Notes: generated from the sequence alone by a model not told the origin. A DNA stretch of 64,000 bases from Lysinibacillus pakistanensis (GCF_030123245.1 NZ_CP126101.1:1672501-1736500), one strand, 5' to 3'. Shown: positions 1-10,051, counted from the first letter of the stretch. Numbers and translations are program-made.

Positions 1-8
1 ACGTATGC

Positions 9-14
9 TATAAT
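9..14 (+). promoter_or_regulatory. candidate -10 box ahead of hepS
   Basis: A perfect TATAAT lies about 70 bases upstream of hepS. The matching -35 would fall outside the window, so the promoter cannot be confirmed. Confidence 0.3.
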
Positions 15-82
15 AATTCAGTAAGCAAACGTTAGGAGATAAAAGCAACTAACGTATTTGAAAGTGAAATGGAGTAAGGTCT

Positions 83-850
83 ATGAATGCAACATACATT
101 CAAAATTCAATTGCACAGTTAAAAAAAGAGATTTTCATGGATGTTCGTCATAGAACTTTGCAAAAATACACAGGGACACCTGTGATTGATGAAAATCAAT
201 TGTTTTACTTGTTAGTTCCTTTTTTGAATGGTGAGGAGTGGCAACAAGAGCAAAGAGAAGCTGCAATTACAGTTGGTATTGTGTACGCAGCTCTTTCAGC
301 GCACGATCATATAAAAGAATTAGACGCCACATCTAAAGAGCAACAGCTAACCGTTTTAGCTGGAGACTTTTATAGTGGGCGCTATTATGAGATTTTAGCG
401 ATGTCTGGAAATGTTGCTTTGATTCGAAAATTGTCACAAGGCATTGTGGCACGCTGTGAACACCAAATAAAGGTGTATGAGGCGACAAAAAGATCGATTG
501 AGCAGTGGATTGCCTCAATGAGCACTATAGAATCAGGGTTAATCGCCAAATTTTTTGAGCTTTATTCATTCGAAAAGTATATTCCAATAGTGGAAAAAAG
601 CTTAATTATTTTACGTTTAGAAAGAGAATGGGTGGCTTATCATCGTGGACAAGTGTCTTTAATGAGCAAGGCGCTTGAAGAGAGTGCAAGGTACGATGGC
701 ACAACCTATTACAGTGTCATCCAGGATAAAATTGTGCAATTAAAAAAAGAGCTATTACAGGAGATTACTGAGGCATCGTTTTTACAAGGTGATGTGAAAC
801 AAGCTCTACAAGCACGTGTAGAGGCATCTATTGCTTCTACTAATGGATAA
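83..850 (+). CDS. hepS: Heptaprenyl diphosphate synthase component I (HepS)
   Basis: This is the small, non-catalytic subunit of the two-component heptaprenyl diphosphate synthase that makes the C35 side chain of menaquinone-7. The 255-residue protein is mostly helical and has no DDxxD motif, as expected for component I. It is recognised mainly from position: it is followed by menG after 15 bases and by the catalytic subunit hepT, the order found in Bacillus subtilis. The ATG at 83 follows the ribosome site ggagtaagg. In B. subtilis mtrB lies upstream; that part is outside this window. Confidence 0.88.
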   Translation: MNATYIQNSIAQLKKEIFMDVRHRTLQKYTGTPVIDENQLFYLLVPFLNGEEWQQEQREAAITVGIVYAALSAHDHIKELDATSKEQQLTVLAGDFYSGRYYEILAMSGNVALIRKLSQGIVARCEHQIKVYEATKRSIEQWIASMSTIESGLIAKFFELYSFEKYIPIVEKSLIILRLEREWVAYHRGQVSLMSKALEESARYDGTTYYSVIQDKIVQLKKELLQEITEASFLQGDVKQALQARVEASIASTNG

Positions 851-865
851 GAGAGGTTTTTCAAA

Positions 866-1570
866 ATGGCTAAAACGAAAGAAGAGCACGTTCACGAAGT
901 ATTTGAAAGTATTTCGGAAAACTACGACAAAATGAATGGCGTTATTAGTTTTCAGATGCATGTTGGTTGGCGTAATGATACGATGAAGCACATGGCTGTA
1001 AAACCTGGATCAAAGGCATTGGATGTTTGTTGTGGGACAGCAGATTGGACGATTGCCTTGGCACATGCAGTGGGTGAAAATGGAGAGGTAAAGGGGCTTG
1101 ATTTTAGCCAAAACATGCTGAAGGTTGGGGAGCAGAAGGTAAAGCCGTATCCTCAAATTGAGCTTATTCATGGAAATGCCATGGAATTACCTTTTCCCGA
1201 CAATACATTTGATTATGTAACGATTGGTTTTGGTCTTCGTAATGTTCCAGATTATTTACAAGTGCTAAAAGAAATGAATCGTGTTGTAAAACCAGGAGGA
1301 ATGGTTGTTTGTTTAGAAACATCACAATCAGAAATTCCGGGCTATCGACAATTATTCCGTTTTTATTTTAAATATATAATGCCGATATTTGGTAAAATAT
1401 TTGCGAAAAGCTATAAAGAATATTCTTGGCTTCAGGAATCTGCAAATGATTTCCCAGGTATGAAAAAGTTAGCGGCAATGTTTCAGCAAGCAGGTTTAGA
1501 AAAAGTAACGTACAAAGCATACAGTGGCGGTGCTGCGGCAATGCATATGGGCTTTAAAAAGATACGTTAA
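866..1570 (+). CDS. menG: Demethylmenaquinone methyltransferase (MenG/UbiE)
   Basis: This enzyme transfers a methyl group from S-adenosylmethionine to demethylmenaquinone, the last step of menaquinone synthesis. The 234-residue protein has the class I methyltransferase glycine loop [11 protein letters not shown] near residue 52 and the UbiE-type segment GFGLRNVPD near residue 119. It sits between hepS and hepT, so quinone tail synthesis and ring methylation appear co-transcribed. A ribosome site agagagg lies just upstream of the ATG. Length is normal for the family. Confidence 0.95.
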   Translation: MAKTKEEHVHEVFESISENYDKMNGVISFQMHVGWRNDTMKHMAVKPGSKALDVCCGTADWTIALAHAVGENGEVKGLDFSQNMLKVGEQKVKPYPQIELIHGNAMELPFPDNTFDYVTIGFGLRNVPDYLQVLKEMNRVVKPGGMVVCLETSQSEIPGYRQLFRFYFKYIMPIFGKIFAKSYKEYSWLQESANDFPGMKKLAAMFQQAGLEKVTYKAYSGGAAAMHMGFKKIR

Positions 1571-1589
1571 TGGGGGAAGGTTTTCACGC

Positions 1590-2564
1590 GTGGAAAAGAT
1601 GAAGTTAAAACTACTCTATTCCGATTTGAAATCAGATATCGATATCATTGAACAAGAACTAGAAAAAGCAGTAAACTCTTCTTCCTATTTGATCAATGAT
1701 GCTTCTCTCCATTTATTACAAGCTGGTGGCAAACGGATACGGCCTATTTTTGTGTTATTAGGTGCAAAATTTGGCGAATATGATATTGAGAAGATGAAGG
1801 ATGTAGCGGTGCCTTTAGAGCTTATTCATATGGCATCACTTGTGCATGATGATGTTATTGATGATTCCGATATGCGAAGAGGACGCCCGACTGTCAAATC
1901 CCAATGGAATAATAGAGTAGCAATGTACACGGGCGATTTTATTTTTGCGCGTGCGCTAGAATATATTACAAAGCTTGAAGACCCACTTGTTCATCAAATT
2001 TTAGCACGTACCATGGTAGAGATTGTTAACGGTGAGGTCATTCAAATCGAAGATAAATTTAGATTAGATCAGGGTTTAAAGGATTATTTTAGACGAATTA
2101 AACGCAAAACTGCATTGCTGATTTCTTCAAGTTGTGAGCTCGGTGCAGTGGCATCAGGTGTTGATACCAAAACAGTAAGACATTTGAAACGCTTCGGCTA
2201 TTTTGTAGGCATGAGCTTCCAAATTATAGACGATGTTTTAGATATTATGGCAACGGATAAAGAATTAGGGAAGCCAGCAGGTAGTGACTTACTACAAGGC
2301 AATATTACATTACCGATTTTATTATTAAAAGATGATCCACAGATGCAGCCTTATCTAGTAAAAGTATTTGCGGGTACATTAACCGAGACAGAACGGCAAA
2401 ATATGTTACAGTATGTGCGTAAATCTCATGCAATTGAGCAAGCTAATCGTATGAGTGATAAATATTTGAAAAAAGCCTTACAAGAAATTGATGCTTTACC
2501 AAAACATCCGGTTAAGAAAAAACTACGTGATGTTGCTTTATTTATGGGGAAGCGCAAATTCTAG
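1590..2564 (+). CDS. hepT: Heptaprenyl diphosphate synthase component II (HepT)
   Basis: This is the catalytic trans-prenyltransferase subunit that extends farnesyl diphosphate with isopentenyl units to C35. The first aspartate-rich motif DDVIDD is at residues 87-92 and the second, IIDDVLDI, near residue 213; AGGKRIRP near residue 46 binds substrate. The GTG at 1590 is preferred because the strong site gggggaagg ends nine bases before it; ATG 1599 is an alternative. It pairs with HepS encoded two genes upstream and supplies the qcr respiratory complex with menaquinone. Confidence 0.93.
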   Translation: MEKMKLKLLYSDLKSDIDIIEQELEKAVNSSSYLINDASLHLLQAGGKRIRPIFVLLGAKFGEYDIEKMKDVAVPLELIHMASLVHDDVIDDSDMRRGRPTVKSQWNNRVAMYTGDFIFARALEYITKLEDPLVHQILARTMVEIVNGEVIQIEDKFRLDQGLKDYFRRIKRKTALLISSSCELGAVASGVDTKTVRHLKRFGYFVGMSFQIIDDVLDIMATDKELGKPAGSDLLQGNITLPILLLKDDPQMQPYLVKVFAGTLTETERQNMLQYVRKSHAIEQANRMSDKYLKKALQEIDALPKHPVKKKLRDVALFMGKRKF

Positions 2565-2650
2565 CTTTTTGTTGTACAAAGCCTCATTTTTTGTTAATAT
2601 TTATCGGTAGGTGTAAAACCTGTTAGACGAATTTAAGGAGTGTTTTAAAC

Positions 2651-3067
2651 ATGGCAATTGAACAAACTTTTTTAATGGTTAAGCCAGATGGCGTTGAGCG
2701 TCAAGTAGTTGGAGACATCGTTGATCGTTTCGAACGTCGCGGTTTTGTAATGAAAGGTGCTAAATTAATGGTAATTCCAAAAGAATTAGCTGAAAAGCAC
2801 TATGCTGAACATGCTGAGCGTCCATTCTTTGGAGAACTAGTTGATTTCATCACTTCTGGTCCAGTATTCGCTATGGTATGGGAAGGCGAGAACGTAATCA
2901 AGCTTGCTCGTACAATGATGGGTGCAACAAAACCTGAAGAATCTAACCCAGGTACAATCCGTGGTGACTACGCAACAACTGTTTCTCACAACATCATCCA
3001 CGGTTCTGACTCTCTTGCTTCTGCAGAGCGCGAAATCGGCTTATTCTTCGGTGAAGATTTAGTTTAA
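2651..3067 (+). CDS. ndk: Nucleoside diphosphate kinase
   Basis: Ndk moves the gamma phosphate from ATP to other nucleoside diphosphates through a phosphohistidine. The 138-residue protein has the signature NIIHGSDS with the catalytic histidine at 117, and the N-terminal [12 protein letters not shown] segment typical of the family. A site aaggag precedes the ATG. Codon use looks more selected (many GGT, CGT, TCT, AAC) than in neighbours, suggesting high expression. It ends the menaquinone block, as in Bacillus, but cheR does not follow directly; about 5.8 kb of other genes intervene. Confidence 0.97.
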   Translation: MAIEQTFLMVKPDGVERQVVGDIVDRFERRGFVMKGAKLMVIPKELAEKHYAEHAERPFFGELVDFITSGPVFAMVWEGENVIKLARTMMGATKPEESNPGTIRGDYATTVSHNIIHGSDSLASAEREIGLFFGEDLV

Positions 3068-3148
3068 TTTCGAATAGACCAAGCGTATCGAAAATAACTA
3101 CGAATTGAACTCAATAAAAAATCATCTATTTTTCCGATGTGACTTTTA

Positions 3149-3179
3149 CCTTCTAACAAAAAATGTTAGGGGGTTTTTT
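3149..3179 (+). terminator. Rho-independent terminator of ndk
   Basis: A 10-bp stem (ccttctaaca with tgttaggggg, two G-U pairs, loop aaaaa) is followed by six T. It closes the hepS-ndk unit. Confidence 0.85.
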
Positions 3180-3540
3180 GTTTGTCAAGATTATTTAATA
3201 AAGTTAACGCAAACATTGATTTAAGCTTATTGACTATTAAAACCAAAATGGTGAACATGAAATTTACAAAATTTATCAATAATTTTCAAGCTTCGAAAAT
3301 ATGAAGAGCACTTCCCTATAATAGTTGTTTAAAAATAAAAGCGTTTAAGACAGGAGAAGAAGTGCCCCAACTTCAGAGATAAAACCTCTTTTACAATAGT
3401 AATTGAAGTTTATATACATATATGGTTATTAATGTAGTAAACTATTTCGTAGATTACATCATTCATTTGGGGGGAATCACAATTGCAAAAAAAACTATAC
3501 AATAACTAATAAAATTATTATTGGAAAGGGGATAAATCGG
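3180..3540 (+). other. 361-base AT-rich intergenic region
   Basis: No gene is visible. The stretch is AT-rich and ends in a ribosome site (ggaaagggg) for the SH3b protein. Two short inverted pieces (gcacttcc near 3309 and agaagtgcccc near 3359) could pair, but nothing definite can be called. A promoter for the SH3b gene is expected here but was not pinpointed. Confidence 0.4.
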
Positions 3541-4428
3541 ATGAATATACTCAAAAAAATGTCTGTCGTAGTTTTTTTACTTGTCATGCTATTTAGCATT
3601 CAACAACAAGTAGCAGAGGCAACTAATTATCGAATAGTAAAGGTTGTAAATGACTCTAGTTTACTTGTGAGGGATTCGCCAAGTGATGTGGCTAAATCTA
3701 TTGGTAATCTAACTAAAGGGGAATTTGTAACAGAGTTTTCTTCCTCGAAAGATTGGTCTCATATTCAGGTAGGTGATATAAAAGGATATGTCATTTCTTC
3801 TTCTTTAAGTATTCCACAATCAACGATTAAAATTGCAAATTCTAAAAGTGGTTTAGTTGTAAAATCAAAACCATCTACTTCAGCATCGACATTAGCTACA
3901 TTAAAATTTAACATGATTGTTGAAGACTTTGGCTCAGTAGAAAATGGTTGGTCATTTGTGCAATATGGTAATGTGGTCGGTTATGTAAAATCAGATTTTA
4001 TTGGAAATGCTAAAACAACAACAAAATACGTTAATACACGAAGTGGCGTCATCGTCCGAAATATTGCCAGTCCATCGGGAGTTTCGGTAGGTTCATTAAG
4101 TAATGGTACACAAGTAACGGTACATGCTACATTAGTAGGCTGGTCTTATGTTACTGCTAATAATGTAAGGGGTTATGTTGAAGCAGCTTATTTAGGGACT
4201 AAAAAACCAACTGAATCAACTTCCACTTCACAAAAATCAACTTATAACACATTTTCAGAAGAAGAGCTTGAATATGCTTTATTAGAACTTGAATATAAAA
4301 AGAGGATGTACCCTACGCATGCTAACGAGTATCGTGATGCACTTGAAGAGCAGCTCAAAATTGAGAAAGAGAAACTGAACCGACTCCTACAAAAGGAAAA
4401 AGAGTTACGAAAAAAAATCGGAATATAA
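3541..4428 (+). CDS. Secreted protein with three bacterial SH3 (SH3b) domains
   Basis: The 295-residue protein starts with a signal peptide (basic MNILKK, hydrophobic core, likely cleavage after AEA near residue 27). Three SH3b repeats follow, at about 31-95, 96-160 and 161-220, each with a VR/VK, S, P core and a WS(Y/F/H)V...GYV ending. Residues 238-295 are charged, helical and probably coiled coil (EELEYALLELEYKK...). SH3b domains usually bind the cell wall, but no hydrolase domain is present, so an adaptor or wall-binding role is only an inference. The gene stands alone between two terminators and interrupts the usual ndk-cheR order. Confidence 0.8.
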   Translation: MNILKKMSVVVFLLVMLFSIQQQVAEATNYRIVKVVNDSSLLVRDSPSDVAKSIGNLTKGEFVTEFSSSKDWSHIQVGDIKGYVISSSLSIPQSTIKIANSKSGLVVKSKPSTSASTLATLKFNMIVEDFGSVENGWSFVQYGNVVGYVKSDFIGNAKTTTKYVNTRSGVIVRNIASPSGVSVGSLSNGTQVTVHATLVGWSYVTANNVRGYVEAAYLGTKKPTESTSTSQKSTYNTFSEEELEYALLELEYKKRMYPTHANEYRDALEEQLKIEKEKLNRLLQKEKELRKKIGI

Positions 4429-4449
4429 TATGTTTAACTAACTGAAATT

Positions 4450-4479
4450 AAAGATAGAGCGAACAGCTCTATCTTTTTT
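4450..4479 (+). terminator. Terminator of the SH3b gene
   Basis: A perfect 11-bp stem (aaagatagagc with gctctatcttt, loop gaaca) runs into a T tract. Confidence 0.9.
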
Positions 4480-4489
4480 ATAGAAAATA

Positions 4490-4600
4490 ACTGAGGGATA
4501 GAAGTCACGAACTGACGGATAGAATCATAAAAGTGCAGGATAGGTATCCAAAACTAACGGATGGAACGATCAAAATATTGGATAGTATCCTCAATTTGAA
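4490..4600. repeat. Degenerate tandem repeat, unit about 22 bp
   Basis: Four to five imperfect units share the core (a)actgacggatagaat with spacing near 22 bases: compare gggatagaagtca, cggatagaatcat, aggataggtatcc, cggatggaacgat and tggatagtatcc. The same core recurs at 61955-62046 and a related form at 37733-37800. Function unknown. Confidence 0.6.
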
Positions 4601-4749
4601 TAAGAATTGTTAAAAACTTCTTCCTCATGTACAATAAATGCTATAATATTCTGATAATTAAGGTTTTTAATAGTTTAGTAATCGAGAATATATTTCATAA
4701 TTTCCAAATACACTTTAGGGTGATGGATAATGTAAAGGGGTTTTTCGTG

Positions 4750-5898
4750 ATGAGAGAAGTGGTGATTGTAGCGGCTGTTCGTACAGCAGTTGGTAGAAGA
4801 AAAGGGGCATTAAGCAATGTACGAGCGGATGATTTAGCCGCAGATATTTTACAAGAGGTGGTACAACGTGCAGGCATCGAGAAGCATCAGGTTGAGGATG
4901 TTATTTTAGGCTGTGTGACACAAACAGCTGAGCAAGGGGCTAACATTGCTCGAACAGCCTTATTAATGGCAGGCTTTCCTGAGACTGTTCCAGGTGTAAC
5001 GATTGATCGACAATGTGGTTCAAGTCAGCAGGCCGTGCATTTTGCAGCACAAGCTATTTTAGCGGGTGATATGGACATCGCTATTGCTGGTGGGGTTGAG
5101 AGTATGACAAGAGTGTCAATGGGTGCTAATATGCAAAATGCTCATGAGGGTAAACGCTTACAGGATAACTATGCCATTATTCACCAAGGTTTATCAGCAG
5201 AAAAAATGGCAGAAAAATGGAGCTTTTCAAAGGAGCAGCTAAATAACTATGCCTATAATAGTCATAGGCGAGCATTAGCCGCGGTGGAGGCTGGCTATTT
5301 TACAGATGAAATATTACCGATTCAAGTTACACAAGAGGATGGCTCTGTTTCATCTTTTTCCATTGATGAGGGTCCACGAGCTGAGACATCAGTTGATAAA
5401 TTAAATGGTTTGAAAACAGTTTTTCAGGAGGATGGCGTAATTACGGCTGGTAATGCGAGTCAAATGAGTGACGGTGCATCGGCAGTGGTCATTATGTCCT
5501 TAGAGAAGGCACAGGAACTTGGATTACAGCCTCTTGCTAAAATTACCACACGAGTAGTTGTTGGCTCAGATCCGACCCTTATGTTAACTGGTCCTATAGA
5601 GGCAACCAGAAGAGCATTAGAACGTTCGGGTCTAAAGATTGAAGATATTGATACGTATGAAGTGAACGAAGCTTTTGCGCCTGTGCCACTTGCTTGGCTG
5701 CATGAAATTGGAGCAGATCCTGAGAAGCTCAATCCAGATGGCGGAGCAATTGCTTTAGGTCATCCATTAGGAGCAACGGGTACAAAGCTACTAACTACGA
5801 TGCTCTACCGAATGAAGCGGGAAAATTTACGCTATGGATTACTTACTATCTGTGAAGGTATGGGCATGGCAAATGCCACTATTATTGAAAAAATGTAA
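4750..5898 (+). CDS. Acetyl-CoA C-acyltransferase (thiolase)
   Basis: This thiolase cleaves 3-ketoacyl-CoA or condenses acetyl-CoA. The 382-residue protein has the nucleophile C89 in DRQCGSS, the GHPLGATG histidine motif and the C-terminal CEGMGMAN cysteine. ATG 4750 is chosen because REVVIVAAVRTAVG is the normal thiolase start and ggggttttt precedes it; longer reading to 4627 has no family similarity. It is followed after 15 bases by an SDR and then an acyl-CoA ligase, suggesting an acyl-CoA degradation unit. A degradative (FadA-like) role is more likely than acetoacetyl-CoA synthesis, but the sequence alone does not settle it. Confidence 0.88.
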   Translation: MREVVIVAAVRTAVGRRKGALSNVRADDLAADILQEVVQRAGIEKHQVEDVILGCVTQTAEQGANIARTALLMAGFPETVPGVTIDRQCGSSQQAVHFAAQAILAGDMDIAIAGGVESMTRVSMGANMQNAHEGKRLQDNYAIIHQGLSAEKMAEKWSFSKEQLNNYAYNSHRRALAAVEAGYFTDEILPIQVTQEDGSVSSFSIDEGPRAETSVDKLNGLKTVFQEDGVITAGNASQMSDGASAVVIMSLEKAQELGLQPLAKITTRVVVGSDPTLMLTGPIEATRRALERSGLKIEDIDTYEVNEAFAPVPLAWLHEIGADPEKLNPDGGAIALGHPLGATGTKLLTTMLYRMKRENLRYGLLTICEGMGMANATIIEKM

Positions 5899-5913
5899 AA
5901 GGGGTTGTAGTGG

Positions 5914-6681
5914 ATGAAGTGTCATGAGGTAATAGCTATTGTAACAGGGGGCGCGTCTGGATTAGGAGAAGCCACGGTCCGAAAAATCGTTGAAGAGGGT
6001 GGTAGGGCAGTTATTTTTGATGTCAATGATGAGCGAGGATATGCTCTATCAGAAGAGTTAGGGGACAATGTTGGATATACACGAGTTGATGTTACAAAAG
6101 AAGCAGATGTAATCGCAGGGCTAGAGCAAGCATTAGCCATGTTCGGTTCCATTAACGTAACTGTTAACTGTGCGGGTATTGCTGATGCAAGTAAAGTAAT
6201 TTCAAAGCGTGGTGTGCATGCGCTTGCTTTATTTGAAAAGGTCATTGCTGTCAATTTAATCGGTACCTTTAATGTTATTCGTCTTGCAGCTGAGAAAATG
6301 CAGCATAATGAGCCGGATAAGGATGGCCAACGTGGCGTTATTATCAATACTGCATCGGTAGCGGCATTTGATGGGCAAATAGGACAAGCAGCCTACAGTG
6401 CATCAAAGGGCGGTGTAGCAGCGATGACATTGCCAATTGCTCGAGAACTAGCAGAGATAGGTGTACGTGTGATGACTATTGCACCAGGGTTGATTGAGAC
6501 ACCTATGTTTGCATCATTGCCAGAGCCAGCACGGGAGGCACTAGCAAAAATGACGCCATTTCCTAAACGTCTTGGGAAACCATCTGAATATGCACTATTG
6601 GTGGAAAGTATTATCCAAAATGGTTTATTAAATGGTGAGGTAATACGCTTAGACGGCGCTATTCGTATGCAGCCGAAGTAA
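5914..6681 (+). CDS. Short-chain dehydrogenase, 3-hydroxyacyl-CoA dehydrogenase-like
   Basis: An NAD(P)-dependent SDR of 255 residues. The cofactor loop TGGASGLG is at 11-18, the NCAG segment near 85-88, and the catalytic S148, Y161 and K165 (YSASK) are present. The long acidic loop before [21 protein letters not shown] resembles type II 3-hydroxyacyl-CoA dehydrogenases (HSD17B10 type), which fits its place between a thiolase and an acyl-CoA ligase. It would oxidise 3-hydroxyacyl-CoA to the thiolase substrate. Substrate is inferred from context. Confidence 0.85.
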   Translation: MKCHEVIAIVTGGASGLGEATVRKIVEEGGRAVIFDVNDERGYALSEELGDNVGYTRVDVTKEADVIAGLEQALAMFGSINVTVNCAGIADASKVISKRGVHALALFEKVIAVNLIGTFNVIRLAAEKMQHNEPDKDGQRGVIINTASVAAFDGQIGQAAYSASKGGVAAMTLPIARELAEIGVRVMTIAPGLIETPMFASLPEPAREALAKMTPFPKRLGKPSEYALLVESIIQNGLLNGEVIRLDGAIRMQPK

Positions 6682-6768
6682 GGCATATCATGAAAAAGCT
6701 AGTATTGTGCTTGTAGCAGTTGCCTTGGATGTTTCAAAAATTTTGTGAACAAAGGGGAGAGTATGGTT

Positions 6769-8394
6769 ATGCATATGATGGATACACCTTTAGTATTAAC
6801 AAGTTTTTTGAATCGAGCAGAACGATTTTTCCATGCAAAAAAAATATATTCCCGGACAAGCCCTACTACTATTCATGAGTTTACCTATAAAGACTATGTA
6901 AAAAGAACTCGTCAATTAGCTGATGCCCTTACAAAACTTGGGATGGAACGTGGTACAAAGGTGGGGACCTTTGCTTGGAACCACCATCGACATTTAGAAG
7001 CCTATTTTGCAGTTCCATGTGCAGGAGCTGTGTTGCATATGATTAATATTCGTTTAGCCCCTGAACATCTTGTCTATGTTATCAATCATGCGGAAGATGA
7101 AATATTACTCATTGACGATAACTTGGTGCCGCTTATTGCACCAATTGTCTCACAGTTGAAAACCGTGAAGCATTTTATCGTAATGGGGGATGCAGGCATA
7201 CTGGAAACCATCCCCTTACCAAATGCGCTTTCCTACGAAGCATTGCTGAAAGAAGCAAATGATTGTTTTACATTTCCTGAGGACTTAGATGAAAATACAC
7301 CCGCCGGCATGTGCTACACAAGTGCAACTACAGGAATGCCAAAGGGTGTCGTTTATACGCATCGCAGTATAGTTCTTCATAGTATTGCTGCTGGACTCTC
7401 TGATAGTATTGCAATTGGTGAAGCAGATGTTGTATTACCTGTTGTTCCAATGTTTCATGCAAATGCATGGGGATTCCCATTCGCTAGCGTTTTATTTGGT
7501 GCCACGCAGGTGCTACCTGGACCTATGTTTACCCCGCAGTTACTTTTGGATTTATTTGAAACATATAAGGTTACGCTCACTGCTGGTGTACCAACAATTT
7601 GGCTTGGTGTATTACAGGAGCAACGAAAAAATTCACGTGATTTATCCTCATTACGTCTAATTGTTTGTGGAGGGTCTGCATCACCTCAAGGGCTCGTTCG
7701 GGGTTTTGAGCAGGAGCTTAAAATTCCTTACATTACGGGCTATGGCATGACAGAGACATCTCCGTTAGTTAGCTTATCAACATATTTAACACATATGCAG
7801 GACTATACGTTGGATGAAAAAATGGATGTACGAATTACTCAGGGCATAACAGTGCCACTTATTGAAACACGTGTTGTTAATGAAAATGGTGAAGTGCCTT
7901 GGGACAGCAAAACAATGGGAGAACTGACAATAAGAGGTCCATGGGTTGCTGGAGAGTACTACAATGATGAACGCACATCAGAAGCCTTTAAAGATGGGTG
8001 GCTTTATACAGGGGATATTGCGGTCATGACGACTGATGGTTATATAAAAATTACAGACCGAACTAAGGATTTAATTAAAAGTGGTGGGGAATGGATTTCG
8101 TCAGTGGAGCTTGAAAATGCCTTAATGTCACATCCTAAAGTATTTGAGGCAGCAGTAATCGCAATTCCTCATGAAAAATGGATTGAACGACCTTTAGCAT
8201 GTGTTGTACCGAGGCCGGAATATAAAGACACTATTACGAAGGCAGAGCTACTAACTGATTTAGAAAATCAATTCCATAAAACATGGATTCCAGATGATGT
8301 TGTATTTTTAGATGAAGTACCGAAGACCTCTGTCGGTAAATTCTTAAAAGCAAAGTTACGAGAAGACTTGAAGGATTATCGAGTAGAGGTATAA
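6769..8394 (+). CDS. Acyl-CoA synthetase (AMP-forming, fatty-acid ligase family)
   Basis: This enzyme activates a carboxylic acid through an acyl-adenylate to acyl-CoA. The AMP-binding loop reads TSATTGMPKG (alanine where many relatives have glycine), followed by GYGMTETSP, and a C-terminal YTGDIAVM...DRTKDLIKSGGEWIS segment with the catalytic lysine in PKTSVGKFLKAKL. ATG 6769 is chosen because aaaggggag lies nine bases upstream; ATG 6763 and GTG 6745 sit too close to or before that site. It closes the thiolase-SDR-ligase unit and is followed by a terminator. Likely medium or long chain acid specificity, inferred. Confidence 0.88.
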   Translation: MHMMDTPLVLTSFLNRAERFFHAKKIYSRTSPTTIHEFTYKDYVKRTRQLADALTKLGMERGTKVGTFAWNHHRHLEAYFAVPCAGAVLHMINIRLAPEHLVYVINHAEDEILLIDDNLVPLIAPIVSQLKTVKHFIVMGDAGILETIPLPNALSYEALLKEANDCFTFPEDLDENTPAGMCYTSATTGMPKGVVYTHRSIVLHSIAAGLSDSIAIGEADVVLPVVPMFHANAWGFPFASVLFGATQVLPGPMFTPQLLLDLFETYKVTLTAGVPTIWLGVLQEQRKNSRDLSSLRLIVCGGSASPQGLVRGFEQELKIPYITGYGMTETSPLVSLSTYLTHMQDYTLDEKMDVRITQGITVPLIETRVVNENGEVPWDSKTMGELTIRGPWVAGEYYNDERTSEAFKDGWLYTGDIAVMTTDGYIKITDRTKDLIKSGGEWISSVELENALMSHPKVFEAAVIAIPHEKWIERPLACVVPRPEYKDTITKAELLTDLENQFHKTWIPDDVVFLDEVPKTSVGKFLKAKLREDLKDYRVEV

Positions 8395-8407
8395 TAGACT
8401 AAGACTT

Positions 8408-8438
8408 TGAAGGTGGTGGTCAACTACCTTCATTTTTT
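8408..8438 (+). terminator. Terminator of the acyl-CoA gene set
   Basis: A 10-bp stem (tgaaggtggt with actaccttca, one G-T pair, loop ggtca) precedes six T. Confidence 0.88.
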
Positions 8439-8556
8439 ATGGAAATTTTTCAGCCCGAAAAAATATTCATAAATTGATGGAAGAATGAACAGAAAAAATG
8501 AAACTATTTTTTCCATTTTGCCGTATAATCATTATTAATGAAAGGATGTGGACGTA

Positions 8557-8787
8557 TTGTCAATTGCAATTGTTGCGATAATTGGAGGAGTCATAATTTC
8601 TTTAGCCGGCATTTTTACGGACGCCCGCACAAGACAGCAAAAAATTAAACTGAAGTCTATCGATAAGGAGCTGGAGTTAGAAAAGCTCAGATTAGAGACA
8701 TATACGATGGAGACAGAAAAAATGCGTCTAGAACTAGAACAGTCGAAAGTGTTATTACTAGAGGAAAAACAAAATTCAAACAAGTAA
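8557..8787 (+). CDS. Small single-pass membrane protein with coiled coil
   Basis: A 76-residue protein with one N-terminal membrane segment (about residues 3-20, IAIVAIIGGVIISLAGIF) and a charged helical tail with heptad-like leucines and many E/K (residues 25-70). Not recognised as a named family. TTG 8557 is chosen because the site gaaagga sits ten bases upstream, whereas GTG 8548 overlaps it. A TATAAT at 8524-8529 may be its -10 box. It lies alone between the acyl-CoA unit and cheR. Confidence 0.6.
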   Translation: MSIAIVAIIGGVIISLAGIFTDARTRQQKIKLKSIDKELELEKLRLETYTMETEKMRLELEQSKVLLLEEKQNSNK

Positions 8788-8833
8788 CTTGGATTACAGC
8801 TGAAAGACTATTTCAGGATTGGCACTTTTCCGC

Positions 8834-9642
<809 letters not shown>

Positions 9643-9727
9643 TTAATAATATGAGAAAAGCACTGGTACAATAGACAACATGAATGTCATGTACATATTT
9701 GAAGGCATAGATATAGATAAATCGTAC

Positions 9728-9765
9728 GCTTTTCGCTTGTCATAAGCAAAGGGCGTATTTTTTAT
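9728..9765 (+). terminator. Terminator of cheR
   Basis: A 14-bp arm (tacgcttttcgctt) pairs with aagcaaagggcgta allowing G-U pairs, loop gtcat, then a T-rich tail. Confidence 0.75.
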
Positions 9766-9883
9766 TTTAATAGATGAGCGAATGAAAAATCACAAGAATA
9801 GCTTCGAGAATAATTATTATATAGATGAAGTTTAATTGTGATGTATGTTAATCGTTCAGAATATTCGCATTTAAAATAGTATT

Positions 9884-9965
9884 TTTCGGTCTGGGTATAA
9901 TTGATTTACATTCAAATGTTGATAGGATAATTTGAAATTTGTAAACAATGAACGAGAGACCGAAA
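9884..9965 (+). promoter_or_regulatory. Long nested inverted repeat in the aroC upstream region
   Basis: An outer 9-bp perfect stem (tttcggtct at 9884-9892 with agaccgaaa at 9957-9965) encloses an inner stem (tttaca/ttcaaat at 9905-9917 with atttgaa + attt bulge + tgtaaa at 9930-9945). A TATAAT at 9896-9901 lies inside. This could be an operator, a leader-RNA structure, or both. The remainder of the 409-base gap between cheR and aroC shows nothing else. Confidence 0.5.
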
Positions 9966-10004
9966 GACATTTGCAAAAGGACTGTTTTTTTAGAGAATAT
10001 ATGT

Positions 10005-10010
10005 TATAGT
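10005..10010 (+). promoter_or_regulatory. Extended -10 candidate for the aro supraoperon
   Basis: The sequence tgttatagt is an extended -10 (TG-N-TATAGT) about 42 bases before aroC. The -35 region 17 bases upstream (ctgttt) is weak, as tolerated by extended -10 promoters. Confidence 0.45.
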
Positions 10011-10051
10011 GAAAAATACATACTTTAGCGAGTTGAAGGGAGAAAGCGTTT

